Assembly: GCA_030323885.1 (NCBI GenBank)
Contig: CM059194.1
Location: 434,001 to 498,000, forward strand
DNA length: 64,000 nt
Direction: 5' to 3'
Source: Branchipolynoe longqiensis
Taxonomy: Eukaryota; Annelida; Polychaeta; Phyllodocida; Polynoidae
Shown: positions 54,701 to 62,409 of the stretch, in pieces
Layout of the letters: each line of letters starts with the position of its first letter
Numbering within the stretch: the stretch's first letter is position 1
Program-made: the position numbers and the translations under genes
The notes under the pieces: generated by a model
The model's input: only the letters and a program-made list of their open reading frames with translations
The model's database searches: none
What the model was told of the DNA's origin: nothing

Positions 54701-57200
54701 TGAATCCACAGAACTGTACTAGGGGGAAGGTGTGAGTCCACAGAACTGTACCAGGGGGAAGGTGTGAGTCCACAGAACTGTACTAGGGGGAAGGTGTGAG
54801 TCCACAGAACTGTACTAGGGGGAAGGTGTGAGTCTGCAGAACTGTACTAGGGGGAAGGTGTGAGTCCACAGAACTGTACTAGGGGGAAGGTGTGATCCAC
54901 AGAACTGTTCTAGGGGGAAGGTGTGAGCGCAGAAGTGTACCAAGGGGAAGGTGTGAGTCTGGAGAACTGTGTCAGCGGGAAGGTGTGAGTCTGCAGAATT
55001 GTACCATGAGGAAGGTGTGAGTCTGCAGAACTGTACTAGGGGGAAGGTGTGCGTTCACAGAACTGTACCAGGGGAAAGGTGTGAGTCCACAGAACTGTAC
55101 AATGGGGAAGGTGTGAGTCCGCAGAACTGTACTAGGGGGAAGGTGTGCGTTCACAGAACTGTACCATGTGGAAGGTGTGAGTCCGCAGAACTGTACTAGG
55201 GGGAAGGTGTGAGTTCACAGAACTGTACCAGGGGGAAGGTGTGAGTCCACAGAACTGTACTAGGGGGAAGGTGTGAGCGCAGAAGTATACTGCGGTGTCT
55301 GTGTGCATGTGTTAGCCATGTTTTAGCTGTTGTGTCTGTGTGCCTGTGTTAGCCCTGTTTTAACTGTTGTGTCTGTGTGCCTGTGTTAGCCCTGTTTTAA
55401 CTGTTGTGTCTGTGTGCCTGTGTTAGCCCTGTTTTAACTGTGGTGTCTGTGTGCCTGTGTTAGCCCTGTTTTAACTGTGGTGTCTGTGTGCCTGTGTTAG
55501 CCCTGTTTTAACTGCGGTGTCTGTGTTAGCCCTGTTTTAACTGTGGTGTCTGTGTGCCTGTGTTAGCAGTTTTAACTCTGGTGTCTGTGTGCCTGTGTTA
55601 GCCCTGTTTTAACTGTTGTGTCTGTGTGCCTGTGTTAGCCCTGTTTTAACTGTTGTGTCTGTGTGCCTGTGTTAGCCCTGTTTTAACTGCGGTGTCTGTG
55701 TGTCTGTGTTAGCCCTGTTTTAACTGTGGTGTATGTGTGTCTGTGTTAGCAGTTTTAACTCTGGTGTCTATGTGCCTGTGTTAGCCCTGTTTTAAATGTG
55801 GTGTCTGTGTGTCTGTGTTAGCCCTGTTTTAACTGTGGTGTCTGTGTGCCTGTGTTAGCAGTTTTAACTGTGGTGTCTGTGTGCCTGTGTTAGCCCTCTT
55901 TTAACTGCGGTGTATGTGTGTCTGTGTTAGCCCTGTTTTAACTGTGGTGTCTGCGTGTCTCTGTTAGCAGTTTTAACTCTGGTGTCTGTGTGCCTGTGTT
56001 AGCCCTGTTTTAACTGTTGTGTCTGTGTGTCTGTGTTAGCCCTGTTTTAACTGTGGTGTATGTGTGTCTGTGTTAGCAGTTTTAACTCTGGTGTCTATGT
56101 GCCTGTGTTAGCCCTGTTTTAAATGTGGTGTCTGTGAGTCTGTGTTAGCCCTGTTTTAACTGTGGTGTCTGTGTGCCTGTGTTAGCAGTTTTAACTGTGG
56201 TGTCTGTGTGCCTGTGTTAGCCCTCTTTTAACTGCGGTGTATGTGTGTCTGTGTTAGCCCTGTTTTAACTGTGGTGTCTGCGTGTCTGTGTTAGCAGTTT
56301 TAACTCTGGTGTCTGTGTGCCTGTGTTAGCCCTGTTTTAACTGTTGTGTCTGTGTGTCTGTGTTAGCCCTGTTTTAACTGTGGTGTATGTGTGTCTGTGT
56401 TAGCAGTTTTAACTGTTGTGTCTGTGTGCCTGTGTTAGCCCTGTTTTAAATGTGGTGTATGTGTGCCTGTGTTAGCCCTGTTTTAACTGTTGTGTCTGTG
56501 TGCCTGTGTTAGCAGTTTTAACTGTGGTATCTGTGTGCCTGTGTTAGCCCTGTTTTAACTGTGGTGTATGTGTGTCTGTGTTAGCAGTTTTAACTCTGGT
56601 GTCTGTGTGCCTGTGTTAGCCCTGTTTTAACTGTGGTGTCTGTGTGCCTGTGTTAGCCCTGTTTTAACTGCTGTGTCTGTGCCTGTGTTAGCCCTGTTTT
56701 AACTGTGGTGTATGTGTGTCTGTGTTAGCAGTTTTAACTCTGGTGTCTGTGTGCCTGTGTTAGCCCTGTTTTAACTGTGGTGTCTGTGTGCCTGTGTTAG
56801 CCCTGTTTTAACTGCGGTGTCTGTGCCTGTGTTAGCCCTGTTTTAACTGTGGTGTATGTGTGTCTGTGTTAGCAGTTTTAACTCTGGTGTCTGTGTGCCG
56901 TGTTAGCCCTGTTTTAAATGTGGTGTCTGTGTGCCTGTGTTAGCCCTGTTTTAACTGCGGTGTCTGTGTGCCTGTGTTAGTGGTGTTTTAACTGCGGCGT
57001 CTCTGTACCTGTGTTAGTGGTGTTTTAACTGGCTTGCTGGCTGCTTCCAGGTACCCGACGAGGACGCTAGCCGGGCAGACGAGCCGCCCGAGCCCGGCCA
57101 GCCGCCCCGACCCAGCCGCCTTGTCGTCGCCTGGTCCTTCATCTACACCTTCTTCTCATCCCTCATCCCGCAGCAGCCTCCTGCCATCAACGCCAACTAA
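36599..57200 (+). CDS. HERPUD: HERPUD (Herp) ER-membrane ubiquitin-like protein, eight exons
   Basis: Exons 36599-36736, 40855-40932, 44737-44817, 46421-46584, 50503-50616, 51266-51550, 54431-54572 and 57051-57200 give 1,152 nt, or 383 residues, against about 390-406 in vertebrate HERPUD1/2. An N-terminal ubiquitin-like domain (residues 5-85; VTLVVKAPNQ, LIYSGRLLNDHLMLKDVL, HTMHLVCAP) is followed by a Ser/Ala/Gly-rich linker and a Tyr/Met/Gln-rich segment. Next are RMNAQGG (227-233), the family hallmark NRDWLDWTY (243-251) and a hydrophobic hairpin (252-285). The tail is Pro-rich, ending SLIPQQPPAINAN. Herp sits in the ER membrane with both ends cytosolic, binds HRD1-type ubiquitin ligase complexes and promotes ER-associated degradation. 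All introns are GT-AG. Introns make up about 94% of the gene and are mostly tandem repeats. Whether this is the orthologue of HERPUD1 or HERPUD2 cannot be told. Confidence 0.93.
37850..38152 (+). mobile_element. Repeat with AAGTTGCATGGTCCGATG start, intron 1
   Basis: Starts like the TA-flanked MITE family and shares its right part (CCAGGATGTCC and an AAAGTTGC end) with the longer copy at 63,344-64,000. The far end is in direct, not inverted, orientation, so the element type is unsettled. Confidence 0.5.
38175..38645. repeat. Two direct copies, ~235 bp, intron 1
   Basis: Two direct copies share ATAAATGCTTTGTTTAAGTT, GTGACATGCTAGAAAAGCAG and GACACATGAAGCCAACTGAG. They are adjacent and about 90% alike. 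Confidence 0.85.
38655..39480. repeat. 58-bp minisatellite, HERPUD intron 1
   Basis: About fourteen copies of CCTATTGCTGTATTAGTGAC then CACCATTCCCACATGCGATG and TTCCCCTGGGCTGGTCTA. This one lies mid-intron and does not include a splice site. Confidence 0.92.
39488..39700. mobile_element. PIF/Harbinger-like MITE with TTA duplication, at the array edge
   Basis: Ends GGCCGTGTATCCATGGACT and its imperfect complement AGTCTATGGATACAAAGCC, flanked by TTA (39,485-39,487 and 39,701-39,703). A TGACGCGC/GCGCGTCA pair lies inside. The TTA target is the one in the 58-bp unit (GTATTAGTGAC), so it inserted into the last array copy. Confidence 0.8.
39957..40275 (-). mobile_element. tRNA-derived SINE, HERPUD intron 1
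   Basis: On the minus strand there is a tRNA-like head with TTGGTTAGAGTGTCTGACTT, GACTCCTAATCCGAAGG and box B GGTTCGATTCC. A ~200-bp body and an A-rich end (AAGAAAAAAACCCC) at about 39,960-39,985 follow. An 18-nt insertion disturbs the anticodon stem, which argues against a working tRNA gene. Confidence 0.65.
40323..40553. mobile_element. hAT-like MITE, copy 3, HERPUD intron 1
   Basis: Ends CAGAGAGGAAAGATC and ATCACTTTCATCCCTG, with TTTAAT at left (40,317-40,322) and two bases beyond the right end. The subterminal TTTCCGCTTTTTTCC block is shared with the copies at 22,028 and 49,354. Confidence 0.65.
40855..40932 (+). CDS. HERPUD: HERPUD exon 2
   Basis: Twenty-six codons between acceptor TTCATTCTTCAG and donor CAA|GTAAGT. 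REHQQKLIYSGRLLNDHLML continues the ubiquitin-like domain. Phase 0 at both ends. Confidence 0.92.
41240..41985. repeat. Minisatellite, 63/71-bp units, HERPUD intron 2
   Basis: About eleven copies of GACACTATATCATTAGGTGG then TCACTTATTTGACACATGCT. Units occur in two lengths that differ by an ATACATAA insertion, partly alternating. Confidence 0.9.
42205..44625. repeat. Minisatellite, ~52-bp unit, HERPUD intron 2
   Basis: Around 46 copies of CTGATAAACCTTTAGTTTAC then ACGGTGCTTGTAGCTGTGTG and TTACAGCACTGC. It ends about 110 bp upstream of the exon 3 acceptor. A partly degenerate copy runs nearer to it (about 44,660-44,700). Each unit has a TTACAG and a CTGATAA, potential acceptor and branchpoint motifs. 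Confidence 0.93.
44737..44817 (+). CDS. HERPUD: HERPUD exon 3
   Basis: Twenty-seven codons, YDEEITTHTMHLVCAPSLTE onward, closing the ubiquitin-like domain. Acceptor TGTGTTCCACAG, donor CACACAG|GTAAGTGTAC. The last 13 exon bases and the donor are the seed of the 42-bp array that follows. Reading on past the donor meets a stop at 44,905-44,907. Confidence 0.92.
44805..46290 (+). repeat. 42-bp array built on the exon 3/intron 3 donor junction
   Basis: Unit: CAGGGCACACAGGTAAGTGT then ACATATACACCGACACAGTTAG. The first copy is the real exon 3 end and donor. The array runs almost to the exon 4 side and holds roughly 30 copies with an intact GTAAGT behind CACACAG. Long open frames on either strand (42 is divisible by three) are artefacts of the array. 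Confidence 0.95.
46421..46584 (+). CDS. HERPUD: HERPUD exon 4
   Basis: Fifty-four codons plus two bases, a low-complexity linker starting DSVVNSSSSSSSLSSREGS. Acceptor TTGCTTCTCACAG, donor TACGG|GTAGGT. Phase 2 at the end. A short array built on the donor follows at once. Confidence 0.88.
46582..46692 (+). repeat. Short 22-23-bp array on the exon 4 donor
   Basis: Four to five degenerate units of GGGTAGTCGGTACCAGCCGG, beginning at the donor GG|GTAGGTACCAGC itself. Each unit repeats GGGTAG or GGGTAA. Confidence 0.75.
46693..47090. other. Single-copy part of HERPUD intron 4
   Basis: AT-rich, no features recognised. Confidence 0.4.
47093..50490 (+). repeat. 65-bp array built on the exon 5 acceptor tract
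   Basis: Unit: GTGCATTGTTCTACAATGAT then GTAGCGCGTATGTAACTGTG and GGCTTCCTGTTGTAAGCTGT. The last copy runs into the real acceptor GGGCTTCCTGTTGCAG at 50,488-50,502. About 47 copies, interrupted by a MITE at 49,354-49,670. Most units keep a pyrimidine tract followed by TAAG or ATG in place of CAG. Confidence 0.93.
49354..49670. mobile_element. hAT-like MITE, copy 2, inside the 65-bp array
   Basis: Ends CAGAGATGAAAG and CTTTCATTCCTG, flanked by GTAGTG on both sides (49,348-49,353 and 49,671-49,676). A small tRNA-SINE-like piece lies inside (49,450-49,520): a box B GGTTCGAATCCCC followed by ATATGACCTTAGATGT and TAGAACATAAAAC, i.e. the SINE tail motif. Confidence 0.75.
50503..50616 (+). CDS. HERPUD: HERPUD exon 5
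   Basis: Encodes TNMMYGASFYPGTMAYSPEQ and LMWLQQMYAQQMAQYMQ, the Tyr/Gln/Met segment found ahead of the hallmark motif in Herp proteins. Acceptor CTTCCTGTTGCAG, donor CT|GTAAGT, phase 2 at both ends. Confidence 0.92.
50617..51265 (+). other. HERPUD intron 5, without tandem array
   Basis: The only HERPUD intron without a tandem array. Donor CT|GTAAGT, acceptor TTTGTGGCAG. Around 50,760-50,860 there are two GGTGCATGGT motifs. Nothing else recognised. Confidence 0.6.
51266..51550 (+). CDS. HERPUD: HERPUD exon 6 (hallmark and membrane hairpin)
   Basis: 285 nt, phase 2 at both ends, so it could be skipped without shifting the frame. Encodes the Pro/Ala linker, RMNAQGG, NRDWLDWTY and the hydrophobic VAVLLSIVYFYSTFGRF/VLVLSLFIMAYLY hairpin. 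The donor is the poor CT|GTTTGT. It is forced by the phase of exon 7 and by an in-frame stop at 51,582. Confidence 0.88.
51569..52876. repeat. 24-bp minisatellite, HERPUD intron 6
   Basis: About 54 copies of TCTAACTACTCCCGTGTACT then GAGG, starting 18 nt after the exon 6 donor. Each unit carries GAG|GTCTAA, a weak donor-like string. Open frames on both strands result from the 24-bp period. Confidence 0.93.
52877..54430. other. Remainder of HERPUD intron 6
   Basis: Contains the hairpin at 53,211-53,251, two CA-rich microsatellites (53,668-53,702 and 53,760-53,782) and otherwise AT-rich single-copy-like sequence. No gene. Confidence 0.5.
53211..53251. other. Perfect 19-bp hairpin with 3-nt loop
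   Basis: The left arm 53,211-53,229 and right arm 53,233-53,251 are exact reverse complements around TCT. GC-rich (GCCGCGCTG at the tip). It could be the end of an unrecognised element; the flanks show no duplication that I can see. Confidence 0.85.
54431..54572 (+). CDS. HERPUD: HERPUD exon 7
   Basis: Begins GTACCAGGG, like exon 6, after acceptor TTGTTTGCAG. Encodes YQGGWFRIQRRVNRANVAAE, matching the post-hairpin Gly-Trp-Phe motif of Herp, then an Ala/Gln/Pro-rich tail. Donor CCAG|GTGAGT, phase 0. A donor-derived array follows directly. Confidence 0.9.
54573..55285 (+). repeat. 32-bp array built on the exon 7 donor
   Basis: Unit: GGTGTGAGTCCACAGAACTG then TACTAGGGGGAA. It begins with the true donor, CAG|GTGAGTCCACA. 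About 22 copies, each with a GTGTGAGTCC, that is GT|GTGAGT, potential donors. There is no spacer between exon and array. Confidence 0.93.
55290..57035 (+). repeat. 37-bp array up to the exon 8 acceptor
   Basis: Unit: GTGTCTGTGTGCCTGTGTTA then GCCCTGTTTTAACTGTT, about 47 copies. The last unit's TTTTAAC lies about 23 nt upstream of the acceptor, where a branchpoint is expected. Together with the 32-bp array, it fills intron 7 almost completely. Confidence 0.92.
57051..57200 (+). CDS. HERPUD: HERPUD exon 8
   Basis: Forty-nine codons and TAA (57,198-57,200) after acceptor GGCTGCTTCCAG. An acidic/Pro-rich stretch leads to VVAWSFIYTFFSSLIPQQPP and AINAN, the conserved C-terminus of the family. Confidence 0.92.
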   Translation, partial: VPDEDASRADEPPEPGQPPRPSRLVVAWSFIYTFFSSLIPQQPPAINAN

Positions 57201-57589
57201 CGCTCTCAGCACGTCACGTGATGCCCTCAGAAGTCTGCTGTCAGGTGACAGGTGACAGAGAAGCAGAATTTAAAACTGTTTTATTTTGCCTTTTTCTTGG
57301 GCCTCAACGAAAATGTAGTGAATTGTACATGGTCCCCTCAATGTAGTGAATTGTACATGGTGCCCTCAAACGTGGATGGGTAATTTCCGACTTTCATCTC
57401 TTTAGTTTCGTTTCATCCAACTATCCCTATGGCACCCTGCAAGGTGCAGTTTTAGTGAGGCAACATGGCAGGTTGCAGTTTGTTGCCCCGCGCTGCCCAT
57501 GTTGCCCCGCGCTGCGGCGCAATTTGTGTGCATCCTTATGTAGTGGTTAACATACGCTTGGAAATCTGTTGATTAATGACGGAAGATTC

Positions 57590-58110
57590 AGAACTGTACT
57601 GTATATTGGTGAGCAGTATAAATAAACACAAGCAATGACGTCTCATCAGTGTGCCGTATATTGATGGTAAGCATTATAAATAAACACAAGCTGTGACATC
57701 TCACCAGTGTACTGTATATTGGTGGTGAGCATTATAAATAAACACAAGCTGTGACATCTCACCAGTGTACTGTATATTGGTGGTGAGCATTATAAATAAA
57801 CACAAGCTGTGACATCTCACCAGTGTACTGTATATTGGTGGTGAGCAGTATAAATAAACACAAGCTGTGACATCTCACCAGTGTACTGTATATTGGTGGT
57901 GAGCAGTATAAATAAACACAAGCTGTGACATCTCACCAGTGTACTGTATATTGGTGGTGAGCATTATAAATAAACACAAGCTGGGACATCTCACCAGTGT
58001 ACTGTATATTGGTGGTGAGCATTATAAATAAACACAAGCTGTGACATCTCACCAGTGTACTGTATATTGGTGGTGAGCAGTATAAATAAATAAAAGGTAT
58101 GACCTCTCAC
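57590..58110 (+). repeat. 58-bp array of polyadenylation signals, HERPUD 3' end
   Basis: Nine copies of CTGTGACATCTCACCAGTGT then ACTGTATATTGGTGGTGAGC and ATTATAAATAAACACAAG. Each contains AATAAA (first at 57,621-57,626, about 420 nt after the stop) followed within 30-40 nt by GT-rich sequence (next unit's GTGTACTGTATATTGGTGG), so each unit looks like a complete cleavage signal. Confidence 0.93.
57621..57626 (+). terminator. HERPUD: First candidate HERPUD polyadenylation signal
   Basis: AATAAA, the first canonical signal after the HERPUD stop codon on the plus strand, and the first of nine in the tandem array. Confidence 0.6.
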
Positions 58111-58259
58111 CAGGTGGTGCTGCGCCATGTCGCATCTCCTACGTCATACCGTTTGTAGTCTGTGCTGAGGTTGAATTATCATTCTGTACACCCTACTTTT
58201 AACTGAACATCTCATGAACACAGGAGTCTGAAATGACAGTCCACCAGACATGCAAGCGT

Positions 58260-59575
58260 GACGCATTCTGGTGGGAGAGGTACTTGGTTATTAGAGTGTG
58301 GTGTAGGGAGTGACACCCAGCACATGACGCGTTCTGATGGGAGAGGTGCCTTGTTGAGTGCGGTGTAAGGACTGATACCCAGCACAAGACGCGTTCTGGT
58401 GGTAGAGGCGCCTGGTTGAGTGTGGTGTAGGAACTGATACCCAGCACCTGACGCTTTCTGGTGTGAGAGGCGCCTGGTTGAGTGCGGTGTAAGGAATGAC
58501 ACCCAGCACGTGACACTTTCTGGTGGGAGAGTTGTATGGTTGAGTGTGGTGTAAGGAATGACACCCAGTACGTGATGCGTTCTGGTGGGAGAGGCGCCTG
58601 GTTGAGTGCGGCGTAAGGAGTGACACCCAGCACATGACGCATTCTGGTGGGAGAGGCACCTGGTTGAGTGCGGTGTAAGGAGTGACACCCAGCACATGAC
58701 ACGTTCTGGTGGGAGAGGTGCTGGGAGAGGCACCTGGTTGAGTGCGGTGTAAGGAGTGACACCCAGCACATGACACGTTCTGGTGGGAGAGGAGCCTGGT
58801 TGAGTGTGGTGTAAGGAGTGACATCCAGCATGTGATGCGTTCTGGTGGGAGAGGCACCTGGTTGAGTGTGGTGTAAGGACTGACATTCAGTACATGATGC
58901 GTTCAGGTGGGAGAGGCACCTGGTTGAGTGCGGTATAAGGACTGACATCCAGTACGTGATGCGTTCTGGTGGGAGAGGCGCCTGGTTGAGTGCGGTGTAA
59001 GGACTGACATTCAGTATGTGATGCGTTCTGGTGGGAGAGGCACCTGGTTGAGTGTGGTGTAAGGACTGACATCCAGTACGTGATGCGTTCTGGTGGGAGA
59101 GACACCTGGTTGAGTGCGGTGTAAGGACTGACATCCAGTACGTGATGCGTTCTGGTGGGAGAGACACCTGGTTGAGTGCGGTGTAAGGACTGACATCCAG
59201 TATGTGATGCGTTCTGGTGGGAGAGACACCTGGTTGAGTGCGGTGTAAGGACTGACATCCAGTATGTGATGCGTTCTGGTGGGAGAGACACCTGGTTGAG
59301 TGCGGTGTAAGGACTGACATCCAGTATGTGATGCGTTCTGGTGGGAGAGACACCTGGTTGAGTGCGGTGTAAGGACTGACATCCAGTATGTGATGCGTTC
59401 TGGTGGGAGAGACACCTGGTTGAGTGCGGTGTAAGGACTGACATCCAGTATGTGATGCGTTCTGGTGGGAGAGACACCTGGTTGAGTGCGGTGTAAGGAC
59501 TGACATCCAGTATGTGATGCGTTCTGGTGGGAGAGACACCTGGTTGAGTGCGGTGTAAGGACTGACACCCAGGAT
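58260..59575. repeat. 62-bp minisatellite
   Basis: About 21 copies of GAGTGCGGTGTAAGGACTGA then CATCCAGTATGTGATGCGTT and CTGGTGGGAGAGACACCTGGTT. Copies are nearly identical at the right end and diverged at the left. All three minus-strand frames lack stops, producing long repetitive open frames. Confidence 0.95.
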
Positions 59576-60380
59576 GCCCGGACACGACTACAGCTGACGG
59601 TGGAACGTGTGGGAGGCGGGAGGTACACACCATTATACACAATGTGGTATTTATGTCATGTAAAATATTGACTAGGACAATTTCACTGCTATCTACATGA
59701 GAAACAAATGTATGGCAACAATTGTGCTATATTTGGTCGTTAGGAGGGTGTGGTTATGGGTACAGAGTGAGTTTAAAGCAGAGTCTGTAGTGAAGGCTAC
59801 TACGGGTGCGAGACATGCGCGCTGCAACGAGGAAGACCCAACCAGCATGTGGCACTTGTTTGTGGCGCAACTCGGGAACATGTGTAGTGTGTCAACTGTC
59901 ATATTTTTGTTTAATTCTTTACATAATGATGTGCAATAGATTGAAGATAACCTAAAAATAAGGTGCATGTATGTATTCACATTTTAAATATGAGTGATTT
60001 GACTCAAATTCACCAGGAAATACTTTTAAGCATAAATAAGGGGATTGTTCCATTCAAAAATGACGACAATGAAAATTTAAGTGTGCATGTCCTACTCGCA
60101 GCATGTCCTACTCGCGGCATGTCCTACTCGCAGCATGTCCTACTCGCGGCATGCCTCTAGAAGCTTGGTGTCAGCTTACCGAACTGCCACTGTAGGAAAC
60201 GAACTGTGGCCTTATGGGAAACTACTATGGCAGTAATAACCAACACTTTCATTACTTTGTTGAACTATGCTTGATATTCAATGAATTTTACGAACCTGCT
60301 GTCAACTTGATTGGTAATTTGAGTGATATAGGAACGCCAGCCCTGGTTGCCTGCTACTGTGTTATAATGGAGTCCCAACG
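59576..60380. other. Intergenic, with a small 15-bp repeat
   Basis: No supported gene. At 60,090-60,152 four copies of a 16-bp unit around CATGTCCTACTCGCGG occur. An internal open frame at 59,697-59,939 is unremarkable. Confidence 0.5.
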
Positions 60381-60462
60381 TTGCTAAGAACTGATGGTCC
60401 TGAGAAAGAACTGAATGCGTTCTTTTTTCTGGCAGCATGGCCCCGATGTGTGAGCGGCTCAC

Positions 60463-61290
60463 TACTGGGGCCACCTAATGGTGCACATACAGCAGTTGGT
60501 GTGAGGCACACTAGTGCCATATTCGAACTGGCGCCACCTAACGGTGCACATACAGCAGTGGGTGTGAGTCACACTAGTGCCGTATTCGAACTGGCGCCAC
60601 CTAACTGTGCACATACAGCAGTGGGTGTGGGTCACACTAGTGCCGTATTCGAACTGGCGCCATCTAACTGTACACATACAGCAGTGGGTGTGAGTCACAC
60701 TAGTGCCGTATTCGAACTGGCGCCACCTAACTGTGCACATACAGCAGTGGGTGTGAGGCACACTAGTGCCATATTCAAACTGGCGCCACCTAACGGTGCA
60801 CATACAGCAGTGGGTGTGAGGCACACTAGTGCCGTATTCAAATTGGCGCCACCTAACGGTGCACATACAGCAGTGGGTGTGGGTCACACTAGTGCCGTAT
60901 TCAAACTGGCGCCACCTAACTGTGCACATATATCAGTGGGTGTGAGTCACACTAGTGCCGTATTCGAACTGGCGCCACCTAACAGTCCACATACAGCAGT
61001 GGGTGTGGGTTACACTAGTGCCATATTCGAACTGGCGCCACCTAACTGTGCACATACAGCAGTGGGTGTGGGTCACACTAGTGCCGTATTCGAACTGGCG
61101 CCACCTAACGGTCCACATACAGCAGTGGGTGTGAGGCACACTAGTGCCGTATTCGAACTGGCGCCACCTAACTGTGCACATACAGCAGTGGGTGTGAGGC
61201 ACACTAGTGCCGTATTCGAACTGGCGCCACCTAACGGTGCACATACAGCAGTGGGTGTGAGGCCCACTAGTGCCGTATTTGAATATGACG
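60463..61290. repeat. 63-bp minisatellite with open frames on both strands
   Basis: Thirteen copies of GCCACCTAACGGTGCACATA then CAGCAGTGGGTGTGAGGCAC and ACTAGTGCCGTATTCGAACTGGC. On the plus strand a 21-residue unit (ELAPPNGAHTAVGVRHTSAVF-like) stays open for 317 codons (60,381-61,334). The minus strand is also open. Most variation alters amino acids, with no sign of codon constraint. I regard it as non-coding. Confidence 0.9.
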
Positions 61291-61399
61291 GTGTGGATCA
61301 CGTGGGTCATCCGAGTCGTCAGCATTTCAAATAGAACACCACGAGTGGAGCTTAAAAATACAATGGTCGTGTACAAAACGACCTGACCCTAGTGCCCCA

Positions 61400-61760
61400 C
61401 GTCTTGGCTGGGGATATAAGGAGCGATGACGTCACATTGTGCTGGTACCTGTAGGATAACAACTACAAGTACAAGTCCTACGTGGTTTTTTTATGCCTTT
61501 TTGGGGGTAATAATTATATTAATTAAATGGAAATGTTAATTAAATGGAAATATAACTAAACTATGCAATCATAAAATACTTCAAGTCCTATTTTGCTGTA
61601 GTTATATCGGTTATTTAAAAAAAAAAAAAAATGTTTTGGATTAAGCCACCATTTTTGCCACCCCGAGCGTGTTCGTTTATGCAACTTAAGGATGTAGGTT
61701 CTGCGCATGCGCCAAAAAGTGGTTCGGATGACCCGAGTTGTTCAATCGAATACGGCCTAA
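61400..61760. promoter_or_regulatory. Possible promoter elements (CRE and NRF1 sites)
   Basis: A perfect CRE (TGACGTCA, 61,427-61,434) lies just after GGATATAAGG, a TATA-like string. A perfect NRF1 site (TGCGCATGCGCC) lies near 61,700, followed by AAATGGCGC at about 61,760. The clustering is suggestive, but no gene is visible on either side within the window. Confidence 0.25.
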
Positions 61761-61966
61761 ATGGCGCTCGTGTGATCTGGCCTAAGTATGTTTAAACTGG
61801 GGCTGCTTCACTCTACATGTGTCTGTAGTGAGGACAATGACTTGGTAAGATGTTGGTTCACACGTGGAGCTGGTGTCAGGCAGGTTGGATCAGCACGCGG
61901 CTTTCATTTAGACGTTGCTAGTTAGGGTGTAAATGAGAGATTATTCTATTTTATAGTACTATTTTA

Positions 61967-62235
61967 AAGCTACATAGTCCGATGAAATATCAAATTTGAT
62001 TTGACATATCTAACTTAGATACTGATGCACTTATTAAGCATTTGTTTCTGCGTAGAAGGCAATAGGCCCTCCTGAGTCAATTTAACAGAACCTGTTACTG
62101 CAGGAGTCTATGGTGTCGCCGTTTTGGCAAGTTTGCCAAAACTAATTTTCCATGTAAAGTAGATACTAGTGATCGATCTAATATATTTATCTCAGAAAAA
62201 ATACAGAAATTCAAAACCATCAGACTATGCAACTT
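61967..62235. mobile_element. MITE with TA duplication, copy 2
   Basis: Ends AAGCTACATAGTCCGATG and CATCAGACTATGCAACTT, flanked by TA (61,965-61,966 and 62,236-62,237), with the internal palindrome TTTTGGCAAGTTTGCCAAAA. Same family as 17,279-17,625 but 78 bp shorter. Confidence 0.85.
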
Positions 62236-62409
62236 TAATATAGATGTCGAAGGCACTTGCTAAGTAAGGCTCCGAATGTGCCTGTACTCGTCTGCTGAGG
62301 CGGGGTGCACAGCCAGCTTTATCTTGGCTACAAGTTCTCACTTCCTGCTGCTGTAATCAGCCACCGATCACGTGACGCCTACACATAGCCCATGCACCTT
62401 ACTGTCAGG

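Noticed and set aside
36220..57035. CRISPR array
   Set aside because: The regularly spaced repeats have no unique spacers; they are head-to-tail tandem arrays in a eukaryotic gene.
58199..59642. 446- and 251-codon minus-strand frames
   Set aside because: A 62-bp array cycles through all three frames without stops, so the length is a property of the unit, not of a gene.
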